A stretch of 64,000 nt of DNA from Cytophagaceae bacterium (GCA_027491195.1 JAIXWQ010000005.1:1-64000); one strand, 5' to 3'. Counted from the first letter of the stretch, positions 36,050 through 45,232 are shown. Made by a program: numbers and translations. Notes: generated by a model not told the origin, from the letters alone.

Positions 36050-37375
36050 ATGAAAAATTTTACTAAACCTCGTTTAAGTATTGGCCAAATCTTCAATATG
36101 AGTGTTGGATTCCTAGGAATTCAATTTGGCTTTGCGCTACAAAATGGAAACGCCTCTCGTGTTTTGCAGAATTTTGGAGCGGATGTGGAGCAATTATCGT
36201 GGTTTTGGTTAGCCGCTCCATTGACAGGGATGCTTATTCAGCCCATCATTGGTTTCTATTCCGATCGTACTTGGAATGGCTTAGGTCGTCGTAAACCTTT
36301 CTTCTTAACGGGGGCTATTTTAGCTGCCACGGCCTTATTCTTTTTCCCTCATGCTGGTGCATTAGCGAATTTTATCCCTCCCATGATTGTGGGAGCTGGT
36401 ATTTTGATGATGATGGACGCTTCGTTTAATGTGGCGATGGAGCCATTTAGAGCTTTAGTGGCAGATAATTTACCCGAAGAGCAAAATACCTTAGGCTTTT
36501 CTATTCAGACCTTTTTAATTGGAATTGGTGCTGTTGTGGGTTCCTGGTTGCCTTACATGTTTGGTAATTGGTTTGGTATTTCGAAAGTTGCAGCAGAAGG
36601 TCAAATCCCGGATAACGTGCTTTATAGTTTCTACGTTGGAGCTGTTGTCTTTATTTCTGCTATTGTATGGACCATTGCGACCACTAAAGAATATTCTCCC
36701 GCTGAACGCGAGGCGATGGGCTTCCAAGAAGAAGGTTCGACTGATACGATTTGGTCTGTTTTCCGTTATATCAAGGAAATGCCGTTTACTATGCGTCAAT
36801 TAGGTGTGGTTCAATTCTTTTCGTGGTTTGCCTTGTTCTCGATGTGGGTATTCTCCACTCCTGCTATTGCGCATCACGTTTATGGCTTACCAATGGATGA
36901 CCACAGTTCTCCGGAATTCCAAAACGCAGCGAACTGGGTAGGAATCATTTTTGGGGTATACAGTGGTGTATCTGCTATATATGCCATCTTTTTGCCTCGC
37001 ATAGCGAATGCTATCGGGAATAAAGCGACCCATGCTGTTTCTTTAACTGCGGGTGGTATTGGTTTGATTTCTATCTACTTTATTTCTGATCCACAGCTTT
37101 TGATTTTGAGCATGGTGGGTGTAGGTATGGCTTGGGCTTCCATTTTAGCTATGCCTTATGCAATCTTAGCAGGTTCTATTCCGATGTCCAAAATGGGCGT
37201 GTATATGGGAATTTTCAACTTCTTCATCACACTGCCTCAAATCGTCAGTGGTATTATAGGCGGGTCTTTAGTGAAGCACGTTTATGGCGGTAACGCTATT
37301 TATGCGATTGTGGTAGCTGGATTTTTCTTTATAGCTGGATCTGTCAGTGTGCTTTGGATTAAAGAGAAGGCCTAA
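36050..37375 (+). CDS. MFS sugar transporter, SLC45/GPH type
   Basis: Inner-membrane symporter of 441 residues with about 12 hydrophobic segments. The start GQIFNMSVGFLGIQFGFALQNGN and the loop DRTWNGLGRRKPF near residue 75 are typical of the SLC45/sucrose-maltose branch of the glycoside-pentoside-hexuronide family. Position directly after a secreted amylase and opposite a GH65 phosphorylase points to maltose or malto-oligosaccharide uptake. The next gene's ATG overlaps its stop codon (TAATG), so translation is coupled. Confidence 0.92.
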   Translation: MKNFTKPRLSIGQIFNMSVGFLGIQFGFALQNGNASRVLQNFGADVEQLSWFWLAAPLTGMLIQPIIGFYSDRTWNGLGRRKPFFLTGAILAATALFFFPHAGALANFIPPMIVGAGILMMMDASFNVAMEPFRALVADNLPEEQNTLGFSIQTFLIGIGAVVGSWLPYMFGNWFGISKVAAEGQIPDNVLYSFYVGAVVFISAIVWTIATTKEYSPAEREAMGFQEEGSTDTIWSVFRYIKEMPFTMRQLGVVQFFSWFALFSMWVFSTPAIAHHVYGLPMDDHSSPEFQNAANWVGIIFGVYSGVSAIYAIFLPRIANAIGNKATHAVSLTAGGIGLISIYFISDPQLLILSMVGVGMAWASILAMPYAILAGSIPMSKMGVYMGIFNFFITLPQIVSGIIGGSLVKHVYGGNAIYAIVVAGFFFIAGSVSVLWIKEKA

Positions 37376-38145
37376 TGAAGATCATTTTCTTTCTTTTATT
37401 CTCATTTGCAGGTTTTTCGCAGGTTATTCCTGGGCCTCTAAAGGATAAAATTAAAGAAGCCCGTTTACAAAAAGATCCTTTATTAATTGCTACTCAATTC
37501 ACTGGTTTACCTTACGCTTCTCACGCTTTATCGAAAGAAAATCCGGAGAAGTTTGTCGTGGATTTCTCTGGTTTTGATTGTGTTACTTTCATAGAAAACA
37601 TTTGGAGTTTGTATCGTTCCAAAGGTGTAGACAGTCTTTTTCTTCAGGAATTAACCCAAATTCGGTATCGAAAAACGCCCATCTCCTTCGAAAATAGAAA
37701 CCACTATTTAAGTGCTACGCTAAATCAAATGGAAGACAAAGGCCTTTTTAAACAAGTGATTCCTTCCAAGTATTTAAAGTTGGCCGTTAAGAAGGTGGAG
37801 TTTTTATCTCATTATTTGGCCCCTAAAAAATACGTGATCGTGGTAGATTCTATCAAGGCAACAGAAGCAGCCTTAGGTCCTATAACCTATGTTCCCAGTG
37901 CTCAATTTGCTGCTGTAAGTTCTTTTGTTCGTACGGGTGATCTAATTGCCTTTGTTTCTAAAAGGAAAGACCTTGATTATCAGCATGTAGGATTTGTTCG
38001 CGAAATGGGTGGGCAATTTTATCTCGTACATGCTTCTCAAGATCGCCGTAAAGTGTGTCAATCAGTTGAATCAATTTCCGTATATTTAAAGAATCATCCT
38101 AGTATGATAGGATTTAATGTCTTTAGACCGGAATATGAGCCATAA
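37375..38145 (+). CDS. DUF1460 family NlpC/P60-like cysteine peptidase or amidase
   Basis: Exported 256-residue protein, signal peptide ending in GFSQ. The catalytic cysteine lies in SGFDCVTFIE near residue 64 and the histidine in DYQHVGFV near residue 203, with a polar residue in VHAS downstream, matching the DUF1460 arrangement; structurally characterised members act on cell-wall peptide or N-acetylmuramoyl-alanine bonds. It overlaps the transporter stop and in turn overlaps the next gene by 11 bases, so it is embedded in the sugar operon, although a wall-related role has no obvious link to starch use. Confidence 0.88.
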   Translation: MKIIFFLLFSFAGFSQVIPGPLKDKIKEARLQKDPLLIATQFTGLPYASHALSKENPEKFVVDFSGFDCVTFIENIWSLYRSKGVDSLFLQELTQIRYRKTPISFENRNHYLSATLNQMEDKGLFKQVIPSKYLKLAVKKVEFLSHYLAPKKYVIVVDSIKATEAALGPITYVPSAQFAAVSSFVRTGDLIAFVSKRKDLDYQHVGFVREMGGQFYLVHASQDRRKVCQSVESISVYLKNHPSMIGFNVFRPEYEP

Positions 38146-39283
38146 AGTGTACAATTTTGATCAGGTTATTGATCGCCACCATACCCACTCCTTCAAATGG
38201 GATAACGTAACTTATCCAGCTAACTCAGATATGCTACCTATGCCGGTGGCAGATATGGATTTCGTGGTAGCGGATGAGATTTTAGCTGCTATAGATCAGA
38301 TTACTTCCCATGGAATTTTAGGTTATTCGATTGTTCCTGAAACACTTAAAGTGGCCGCACAATCCAAGATAGCGCGAGATTATAAGTGGTCTACCTACCT
38401 AGAATCACAAGTTTGGATTCCTGGAATTGTCCCTGGAATTACGGCGGCTTGTGCTGCCTTAACAAATGAGAAGGAAGGAATCATTACGGCGGTTCCGGTA
38501 TATCATCCCTTTCATTTAGTCGCAGGATGGGTGAATTGTCCGCTGATTACATTTGAAATGATAAAGGACGGCGATCGCTGGACCTACGATTTTGATGATT
38601 TTGAGAGAGGTTTGCAAAAGGGACCTAAGGTCTTTTTATTATGCAATCCACACAATCCAGGGGGCACCGTGTTTAACGAATCAGAAATTAAACGCATCGT
38701 TGAATTATGCGCTAAATATCACGTGACTATCGTTTCAGATGAGATTCATGCTGATTTGCGATTAAGAGCGGCATCTGAACACATTTCGATAGGGCGTTTT
38801 GAGCAGCAGCCGATTATCAGTTTTTTTGCTACTTCTAAGGCGTTTAATACGGCAGGATTAGGTGGCGCGGTGGCTGTTATTCCCGATAAAGATCTGAGAG
38901 ATAAATTCATAAAAGCCTCCAATGGCTTTTTCTCCATGCTTTCGAGACATAGCATTGAGGTGATGCTAGCCACTTATGCTTCTGGAGAATCTTGGTTAAG
39001 TCAGCTTCTACCCTATTTACAGGCGAATCACGACTTGTTATATGATTTTGTGCAATCTACTCCTGGTTTAGCTATGCAGCCTTTAGAGGCTACTTATCTT
39101 GCCTGGATTGAATACGATGAGGCATTGTTAGGTGATTTCCAAAAGAAATGCTGGGATGCCGGACTTCATGTTCTTCGTGGAGAACAATTTAAGGGACGCA
39201 ATTTTGTTCGCTTAAATTTTGCTTGTCCTCGCTCTGTTCTTGAAAAAGCAATTAATCGCATGAAATCCATTACCAATGGCTAA
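38135..39283 (+). CDS. PatB/MalY family PLP-dependent C-S lyase or aminotransferase
   Basis: Fold-type I PLP enzyme of 382 residues. It shows NFDQVIDRHHTHSFKWD at the start, MPVADMDF near residue 36, CNPHNPGG near residue 170, and the PLP lysine in ATSKAFNTAGL near residue 235, the pattern of MalY/PatB cystathionine beta-lyases. The reaction is probably cleavage of cystathionine or a related thioether to homocysteine/thiol, pyruvate and ammonia. Start at ATG 38135 (MSHKVYNF); an in-frame ATG at 38117 lies further into the upstream gene. Overlaps both neighbours by 8-11 bases. In E. coli MalY also represses the maltose regulon, an amusing parallel to this maltose locus but probably coincidence. 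Confidence 0.9.
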   Translation: MSHKVYNFDQVIDRHHTHSFKWDNVTYPANSDMLPMPVADMDFVVADEILAAIDQITSHGILGYSIVPETLKVAAQSKIARDYKWSTYLESQVWIPGIVPGITAACAALTNEKEGIITAVPVYHPFHLVAGWVNCPLITFEMIKDGDRWTYDFDDFERGLQKGPKVFLLCNPHNPGGTVFNESEIKRIVELCAKYHVTIVSDEIHADLRLRAASEHISIGRFEQQPIISFFATSKAFNTAGLGGAVAVIPDKDLRDKFIKASNGFFSMLSRHSIEVMLATYASGESWLSQLLPYLQANHDLLYDFVQSTPGLAMQPLEATYLAWIEYDEALLGDFQKKCWDAGLHVLRGEQFKGRNFVRLNFACPRSVLEKAINRMKSITNG

Positions 39284-39917
39284 ACTGTTGAAGTTTTTTC
39301 TGTTTGTTATTTTGTTGGGCTTTTTGGCCTACATATTTGTCTATATTTCAGAATTAGACGATCAGCCAGAAAAAACTGACGTTGTAGATATCGATGTTGT
39401 GAAGGCCTATGGGGATTCTTTAGCCTTAATTGCAGTGGATGATACGACATCTAAGCCCTTATCTAGTTTGAAGAGTTCAGCTTTCGAGGATTTTACTATT
39501 TCGGTGGATAATGAGCGTTTGCAGGTAGAAAAAAGCCATGAAGTGATTATGGATAAATCTATTCAAGGATTTAAATCACAGACTGTCCTAGCTACCGATT
39601 TGAACGGTAATGGATTACCTGAATTTTGGGTAGCCGGATTTGAGGGTAAAAAATACCGAGTTTTCGCTTTTGAATACAAAGCTGGTAAATTAAATACTGT
39701 TCGTTTTCCAGGTATTATGGGAAGGCAACAATTAGGTTATGCTGGTGGAGATAGTTTGTATCTTGAAAAAGCTGCTATCGTACATTCTTTTGACTATGAA
39801 AATGATCCTTACGCTGATATTTCCAGTGGGGTTCGAAATTGTTATTATAAATATGGTGTGGATGGGAGTTTTGTCCTCACTAAAACCTTAGACCTAGATA
39901 ATAAACAAGATGAGTAA
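39276..39917 (+). CDS. membrane-anchored protein of unknown function
   Basis: The 213-residue protein has an N-terminal membrane helix (residues 5-25) with a basic start and no clear cleavage site, so it is probably anchored with its body in the periplasm. The body contains one calcium-loop-like DLNGNGLPEFWV motif near residue 109, as in FG-GAP/VCBS-like repeats and some lysozyme inhibitors. I do not recognise the family. It overlaps the preceding and following genes by eight bases each, so it belongs to the operon translationally. Confidence 0.6.
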   Translation: MAKLLKFFLFVILLGFLAYIFVYISELDDQPEKTDVVDIDVVKAYGDSLALIAVDDTTSKPLSSLKSSAFEDFTISVDNERLQVEKSHEVIMDKSIQGFKSQTVLATDLNGNGLPEFWVAGFEGKKYRVFAFEYKAGKLNTVRFPGIMGRQQLGYAGGDSLYLEKAAIVHSFDYENDPYADISSGVRNCYYKYGVDGSFVLTKTLDLDNKQDE

Positions 39918-41625
39918 AGTTCAATTGCGTTCGCAGCAGTGGTTTGGCAAGACCGGTAAAGATGGTTTCATTTACCGCGCCTGGATGAAAAACCAAGGTA
40001 TTCCAGATGATTATTTTCAAGGCAAACCGGTGATTGGTATTTGTAACACCTGGTCTGAATTAACCCCTTGTAATGCTCATTTCAGGGAATTAGCGGAGTT
40101 TGTGAAGAAAGGAATTATCGAAGCGGGTGGTTTTCCGGTCGAATTTCCTGTGATGTCCTTAGGCGAAACTTTAATTAAACCTACTGCCATGTTATACCGC
40201 AATTTAGCAAGTATGGACGTGGAGGAATCTATTCGGGCGAACCCGATTGATGGCGTGGTTTTAATGTGTGGTTGTGATAAAACGACCCCTTCCCTTGTGA
40301 TGGGTGCGTGTAGTGTGGATTTACCCACTTTGGTTATCTCGGGTGGACCGATGATGAAGGGTAAGTTCAAAGGAAAAGAGATCGGTACTTCGGATGTATG
40401 GCGTTTTGCCGAAGCTTATAAGCTAGGTGAGCTAACTCAGAAAGAATTTATAGAAGCGGAAGCTTGTATGGCTAGAACCCCAGGTCACTGTGCCGTGATG
40501 GGAACGGCCTCTACGATGGCAACGATGGTGGAAGCTTTAGGTTTGAGTCTTCCTCAAAATGCGGCGATTCCAGCAGCTGATGTGCGCAGAAAAGTATTAG
40601 CGCAGCATTCAGGACGTCGTATAGTGGAGATGGTGAATGAGGATTTGAAGATGTCCAAAGTCTTAACGCGTCCCGCCTTCGAAAATGCGATTCGTGTAAA
40701 CGCGGCAACGGGTGGATCTACGAATTTTGTCATTCACTTAACAGCCATCGCGGGTCGATTAGGTGTTGATTTGAAATTAGATGATTTTGATGAATTCTCT
40801 CGTAACATTCCTTTGTTAGCGAACATTCAGCCATCTGGAGAGCATTTCATGGAAGATTTATACTATGCTGGTGGACTTCCTGCTTTGATGAATCAAATGA
40901 AGGAACATCTTCATACCTCGATTGTGACAGTAAATGGTAAAACAGTCGGTGAAAACATCGAGAATACGCCTATTTATGAATCATCAATCATTTCTACGTT
41001 TGATGCTCCTTTTAAGCCTGATTCTGGTATAGCTGTTGTTCGCGGTAATTTAGCGCCTAATGGAGCGGTTTTGAAGCCATCGGCTGCATCGAAGGAATTG
41101 TTTAAGCATCGCGGTAAAGCGGTGGTATTTGAGAACATTGAAGATTACCACGCTCGCATTGATTCTGATGAGTTAGAGGTTGATGAGAATTCAGTGATGG
41201 TGTTAAAGAATGTAGGACCTAAAGGCTACCCTGGTATGGCCGAGGTTGGCAATATGGGTATTCCTAAAAAGATTTTACAAAAAGGAGTAAAGGATATGGT
41301 TCGTATTTCGGATGGCCGAATGAGTGGAACTGGTTTTGGTACCGTTATTTTGCACGTCTCTCCTGAGTCTGCCGCTGGTGGTCCTTTGAATTGGGTTCAA
41401 AATGGAGATTATATCGCTCTGGATGTGGAGAATCGCACGATTAATTGGGAAGTATCAGAAGAAGAATTAGCAGCTCGTAAAGTCGCTCATCCTTTTGAAA
41501 AGCCTAAAACGATTCGTGGATATGTCGGATTATTTATTGATCATGTGGAGCAAGCCGATCAAGGAGCTGATTTTGATTTCTTGAAAGGTGGATCTGGATC
41601 TGTTGTAACACGCGATTCTCACTAA
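39910..41625 (+). CDS. IlvD/Edd family sugar-acid dehydratase
   Basis: Fe-S dehydratase of 571 residues. The family signatures ICNTWSELTPCNAH (near residue 44), CGCDKTTPS (near residue 119) and the mid-region CAVMGTASTMA (near residue 198) are present, giving the three cysteines expected for the cluster. The opening RSQQWFG...YRAWMKNQG and the length fit the L-arabonate/D-xylonate/galactonate dehydratase branch better than dihydroxy-acid dehydratase proper. No ilv genes are adjacent; an SDR follows one base later. The precise acid is unknown. It is the second sugar-acid dehydratase of the region, besides the UxaA-type gene at 48464. Confidence 0.85.
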   Translation: MSKVQLRSQQWFGKTGKDGFIYRAWMKNQGIPDDYFQGKPVIGICNTWSELTPCNAHFRELAEFVKKGIIEAGGFPVEFPVMSLGETLIKPTAMLYRNLASMDVEESIRANPIDGVVLMCGCDKTTPSLVMGACSVDLPTLVISGGPMMKGKFKGKEIGTSDVWRFAEAYKLGELTQKEFIEAEACMARTPGHCAVMGTASTMATMVEALGLSLPQNAAIPAADVRRKVLAQHSGRRIVEMVNEDLKMSKVLTRPAFENAIRVNAATGGSTNFVIHLTAIAGRLGVDLKLDDFDEFSRNIPLLANIQPSGEHFMEDLYYAGGLPALMNQMKEHLHTSIVTVNGKTVGENIENTPIYESSIISTFDAPFKPDSGIAVVRGNLAPNGAVLKPSAASKELFKHRGKAVVFENIEDYHARIDSDELEVDENSVMVLKNVGPKGYPGMAEVGNMGIPKKILQKGVKDMVRISDGRMSGTGFGTVILHVSPESAAGGPLNWVQNGDYIALDVENRTINWEVSEEELAARKVAHPFEKPKTIRGYVGLFIDHVEQADQGADFDFLKGGSGSVVTRDSH

Positions 41626-41626
41626 G

Positions 41627-42343
41627 ATGAAAAAATACATCGTTACAGGTGCGGGACAAGGTATTGGACATCAGATTGCGCAGCAATTGATGGCTGAAGG
41701 ACATGTCGTACTTGTCAATGATATCGATGCTACCTTATTAAAAGGTAGCTATGTAAAGGCTGGGGATGTTAGTTCTCCAGCCTTTATTCAAGAACTAGTA
41801 GCCTATGCGGAGACGCTTCCTGGCAATTTGGCTGGTTGTGTTTGTAATGCAGGGGTGACGACATTCGGGAGTTTTTGGGATTATAGTCCTGAATCAATGA
41901 AATCATTGCTTGATTTAAATATTCAGGGTACTTTTTTCTTAATTCAAGCCGTAGCAAAGTCGATTCGTAAGTCTGGGATGTCGGGATCGATTGTGGTGAC
42001 TTCCTCTGTTACTGGTCACCAAGCACACCCGGATTTAGCGGCATATGGCATGACGAAAGCTGCTTTGAATCAATTAGTGCAGAATTTAGTGATCGACCTA
42101 TCCCCTGTTCAGATTCGCATTAACGCGGTTTCCCCCGGTGCGACGATGACGGAGCGGACCGAGAAAGATGTAAATTATTTGAAAGAATGGAGTCGATTGA
42201 CGCCTCTAGGCAAACCGGCAGACGTCCAAGATATCTCAGAAGCGGTTTGTTTCTTTTTAAGTGATAAGGCCAAACACATTACAGGTCAGACCCTAATCGT
42301 CGATGGTGGCTGGACTAGTGTTAGCCCTCCTCCTCAGTCCTAA
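41627..42343 (+). CDS. short-chain dehydrogenase/reductase
   Basis: Classical SDR of 238 residues: cofactor motif TGAGQGIG at residues 7-14, NAG near residue 83, catalytic Ser and YGMTK (Tyr near 148, Lys near 152), and the C-terminal DGGW. The nearby Asp (VLVNDID) after beta-2 suggests NAD rather than NADP. It follows the IlvD/Edd dehydratase by one base, so it may oxidise a sugar or a 2-keto-3-deoxy acid in the same pathway. Ends the plus-strand operon, its stop overlapping by four bases the stop of the convergent M19 peptidase. Confidence 0.88.
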   Translation: MKKYIVTGAGQGIGHQIAQQLMAEGHVVLVNDIDATLLKGSYVKAGDVSSPAFIQELVAYAETLPGNLAGCVCNAGVTTFGSFWDYSPESMKSLLDLNIQGTFFLIQAVAKSIRKSGMSGSIVVTSSVTGHQAHPDLAAYGMTKAALNQLVQNLVIDLSPVQIRINAVSPGATMTERTEKDVNYLKEWSRLTPLGKPADVQDISEAVCFFLSDKAKHITGQTLIVDGGWTSVSPPPQS

Positions 42344-43398
42344 GCCCAGGCTTTATCTAGGAAATTTAGCCAGTTTTGATGGCAGAATTTGACGATATCT
42401 TCGTTCGAGAATCCTCTTTTTACTAGTAAATCGGGCAGTTTTTGTAGATCAGCGATGGTTTCAATATCTGCAGGACATTGTTCTCTACCAAATCCTCCAT
42501 CTAAATCTGTTCCCAATCCCACTTGGTTCGTATTTCCAGCTAAACTGCAAACGTGGACTAAATGATCAATGAGTGTATCCATTGTTACATTTTTATTTTG
42601 TGGAGTAGATTCACCTCTCACCCATCCCGGTACCATCATCCAAGCATCCATAGGCATGCCGATGACAGCACCTCTGCTAAGAATTTCCTTTAATTGTTCA
42701 TCGGAAAATTGACGGTTATGATCCACTAAGGCACGGCAATTTTGATGACTCGCCCAAACAGGCCCCTGGTGATTTTCCATCGCCTCCCAAAAGCTATCAT
42801 CGCATAAATGTGTTGCATCTAAAATGATATTCAATTCCATCATTTTGCGCAACAAATCTTTGCCAGCTATTCCCATTCCTCCGGTGGCATTAGTTCCTTG
42901 TGCATAACGTCCTGGCCCATAATGAGCTGGCCCTAAAGCACGTAAACCATAGGCATGTGCTATTTCTAGGTATTCTAAAGAGACGATTGAGTCCGCTCCC
43001 TCTAGGCTTAAAATATAGCCGATGGCCTGTTTGGATTCCTCCCATTGGATGAGGTGATCCTTTAAATCAGATAGGTTACGGATAGGACGTAAATCACCGG
43101 AACGCTCTAAAGTCTTATAATAGGCTAATTGGCCTTGAGTCTGTGCCCATGCTTGCTCTGGACTATTCCAACCCGGCAAACTAGAATCTGGAGCTACATA
43201 ACGGGCAATTTGAGTTGCTACTACTAACCCGATGTTTCCTTTACGTAATTCGTCTAGACTAACTGTGGCATTTCCTCGATCAGGTTTATCGGTTAATCCT
43301 TTTTCGCGTTCATTTATTTCCTTTATTCCAGAGCGCAAATCTCGATTCCATTCGAGTGCGTTCATACTTAGATCTAAATGAGCGTCGATTAATAACAT
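42340..43398 (-). CDS. M19 family (renal-type) dipeptidase
   Basis: Amidohydrolase-fold zinc dipeptidase of 352 residues; no signal peptide, so cytoplasmic. The metal motif IDAHLDLSM stands at residues 4-12, a LSLEGADS segment carries the bridging Glu near residue 128, and the later histidines are in DATHLCDDSFW and WASHQNCRALVDH (near 200 and 220); GLGTDLDGGFG near residue 300 carries the final Asp. M19 enzymes cleave dipeptides, including those with a C-terminal D-residue. It overlaps the D-threonine-aldolase-like gene by ten bases and is the last gene of the minus-strand fucose operon. Confidence 0.9.
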   Translation of the reverse strand: MLLIDAHLDLSMNALEWNRDLRSGIKEINEREKGLTDKPDRGNATVSLDELRKGNIGLVVATQIARYVAPDSSLPGWNSPEQAWAQTQGQLAYYKTLERSGDLRPIRNLSDLKDHLIQWEESKQAIGYILSLEGADSIVSLEYLEIAHAYGLRALGPAHYGPGRYAQGTNATGGMGIAGKDLLRKMMELNIILDATHLCDDSFWEAMENHQGPVWASHQNCRALVDHNRQFSDEQLKEILSRGAVIGMPMDAWMMVPGWVRGESTPQNKNVTMDTLIDHLVHVCSLAGNTNQVGLGTDLDGGFGREQCPADIETIADLQKLPDLLVKRGFSNEDIVKFCHQNWLNFLDKAWA

Positions 43399-44453
43399 AG
43401 TCGTCTGTTTCTAGCTTTTACTTCCCAAAGACCTCCATCGATTACCTGTAGATGCGAGTGTAAATTTACCGTTGGGCAAATGTGGTAAGGAACCATGGTG
43501 ACGATTTCACCAATCTGATAAGCTGAACTATCTCCTACCTCTACAATACCATGCTCTTCGCTTTGTGATTTCAAAACCCAATTAGGTCTGTCAATAAATC
43601 TTACTCGGTTATCGATTGGATTTTCTGCCGCCACCGATTTATGCCCTAAGTCAAGGCAAATAGTCTTTTCTGTGGGTTTTGAAATGATTCTGGAAATGAT
43701 TTCCACTCCAAACTCGAAGGTGTTTTCCGGAAATAGGGCTGCATATCCCGCATCAAAAAACACAAAGGTTCCTGGGCTGCAAGTAAACAGTGGATTTTTG
43801 TGGTGCACTAAAAAACTAGGTGTTCCGGATACTACTAGTTCTAAATCGTTTTTCTCTAATTGATCTATTAACTGATAGAAAGAAACAAAATCGGAGTTGA
43901 CATGCTTTTCACGTTCTTGGAACTCTTTATCACGGATATGTCCATCGTATGCATGTAAACCTCTTAAGCTTACATGAGGTAATTTATGTAGTTGTTGAAT
44001 TAAATCGAAAGCCTTTTCTGGACGAATGCCGGTTCGATTCATTCCCATATTTAAATCGATATAGACTCCTGTATTTTTTCCTTCAAATGCCTCATTTAAT
44101 GCTTCAGCAGCTTGTAAATCATCTATGATGGAGGAGAATCTAGTTGAAGGATACGCCTCCTTTAATTGCTGATAGCGAGAAATATTGGGCCCAATTAATT
44201 GCATCGATATCAATACATCTGGTGCGTTAGATTGTGCTAATAGTTCTGCCTCTGCTATGGTGGCGCATTTGAATTTAGTGATTCCTGCTTCTAAAAGAAG
44301 GTCGTTTACCTCCTTGGTTTTGTGCGTTTTGATGTGTGGACGTAATCTAGCTGGGTTTCCATCTACCATCTCGATGGCTTTGGCAATATTTCGTTTCACC
44401 CGTTCTGGATAAACGAGCAGGCCTGGGCTCTCAAAAACGTTTAAATTGATCAT
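43389..44453 (-). CDS. D-threonine aldolase/D-serine dehydratase-like PLP protein
   Basis: Fold-type III PLP enzyme of 354 residues with an alanine-racemase-type barrel. The PLP lysine region is RPHIKTHKTKE (residues 38-48) and the C-terminal metal region is VPYHICPTVNLHSHLQVIDGG in parts. Family members cleave D-beta-hydroxy amino acids to glycine plus aldehyde or dehydrate D-serine. The metal-binding H-x-C pattern (HIC near residue 330) is the one described for Zn-dependent D-serine dehydratase, while D-threonine aldolase has H-x-D; I therefore leave the reaction open. Overlaps both neighbours (four bases with the L-fucose dehydrogenase-like gene, ten with the M19 gene). Confidence 0.82.
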   Translation of the reverse strand: MINLNVFESPGLLVYPERVKRNIAKAIEMVDGNPARLRPHIKTHKTKEVNDLLLEAGITKFKCATIAEAELLAQSNAPDVLISMQLIGPNISRYQQLKEAYPSTRFSSIIDDLQAAEALNEAFEGKNTGVYIDLNMGMNRTGIRPEKAFDLIQQLHKLPHVSLRGLHAYDGHIRDKEFQEREKHVNSDFVSFYQLIDQLEKNDLELVVSGTPSFLVHHKNPLFTCSPGTFVFFDAGYAALFPENTFEFGVEIISRIISKPTEKTICLDLGHKSVAAENPIDNRVRFIDRPNWVLKSQSEEHGIVEVGDSSAYQIGEIVTMVPYHICPTVNLHSHLQVIDGGLWEVKARNRRLCY

Positions 44454-45232
44454 AAAACGGCACGGTCTAAATGAACATACCCTCCATCTACATGGATAAT
44501 TTGTCCGGTGGTATGACTAGATTTGGGTGACATCAGAAACGTGACCATATCCCCTATCTCCTCTTTTGTGGTCATGCGTTTACCTAAGGGAATGTTATTG
44601 GTAATGCTGGCTAATTTCTCTGTTGGATTATCTAATGTTTGAATCCATTTCTCGTACATTGGAGTAAAGCATTCCGCTACGATTACTGAATTGACACGAA
44701 TCCCGAAATTTCTCAATTCTAATGCCCATTCTCTTGTAAGTGCATTTCTACCCCCATTGGATGCGGCATAGCCGGATGTATTTCCTTGACCAGTTTCAGC
44801 GGTTTTAGATCCAATGTTTACGATCGCTCCTTTGCTCTTTTTTAAATAAGGCAAACAAGCCTGAGCCATTAAATAATAGTGTGTCAGGTTAGCGTTGATG
44901 GATTGAATGAATTTCTCATAATTGCCTGATTCTAAGCCCACTCCATCATTAAGGCCCGCATTATTCACTAGACCATCAATTTTACCAAACATGGTAGCAA
45001 TCTTTTCTACCACCTTTGCACATTCTGATGGATTACTCAGATCAGCCACAAATGAAAAAGCTTGTCCGCCAGTTGCCTGTATCTTTTCGATGCACAACTG
45101 ATTGTCCGCTTCATTTCTTCCCACAATAGCCACCATCGCAGATTCTAGGGCTAATGACTCAGAAATTCCTTGTCCAATGCCTTTAGCGCCTCCGGTTACT
45201 ACAATGACTTTTTCTCTTAATCCTAGATTCAT
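44450..45232 (-). CDS. short-chain dehydrogenase, probable L-fucose dehydrogenase
   Basis: SDR of 260 residues: TGGAKGIGQG at 13-22, NNAG near residue 90, catalytic Ser in NIGSK, Tyr/x3/Asn in SGYAASNGG (Lys of the usual YxxxK replaced by Asn by this reading) and VDGGYVHLD at the end. It lies in an overlapping string with an amidohydrolase-2 lactonase and FAH hydrolase, the arrangement of the non-phosphorylative fucose route, where an SDR oxidises L-fucose to the lactone. Campylobacter jejuni FucX is the comparable SDR. The assignment to fucose is contextual; the YxxxN in the active site deserves checking. Confidence 0.75.
   Translation of the reverse strand: MNLGLREKVIVVTGGAKGIGQGISESLALESAMVAIVGRNEADNQLCIEKIQATGGQAFSFVADLSNPSECAKVVEKIATMFGKIDGLVNNAGLNDGVGLESGNYEKFIQSINANLTHYYLMAQACLPYLKKSKGAIVNIGSKTAETGQGNTSGYAASNGGRNALTREWALELRNFGIRVNSVIVAECFTPMYEKWIQTLDNPTEKLASITNNIPLGKRMTTKEEIGDMVTFLMSPKSSHTTGQIIHVDGGYVHLDRAVL

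Noticed and set aside
38135-39283. MalY-like protein as a maltose regulator
   Set aside because: E. coli MalY acts through MalT, which is not present here; the protein is better read as an ordinary PatB-type lyase.
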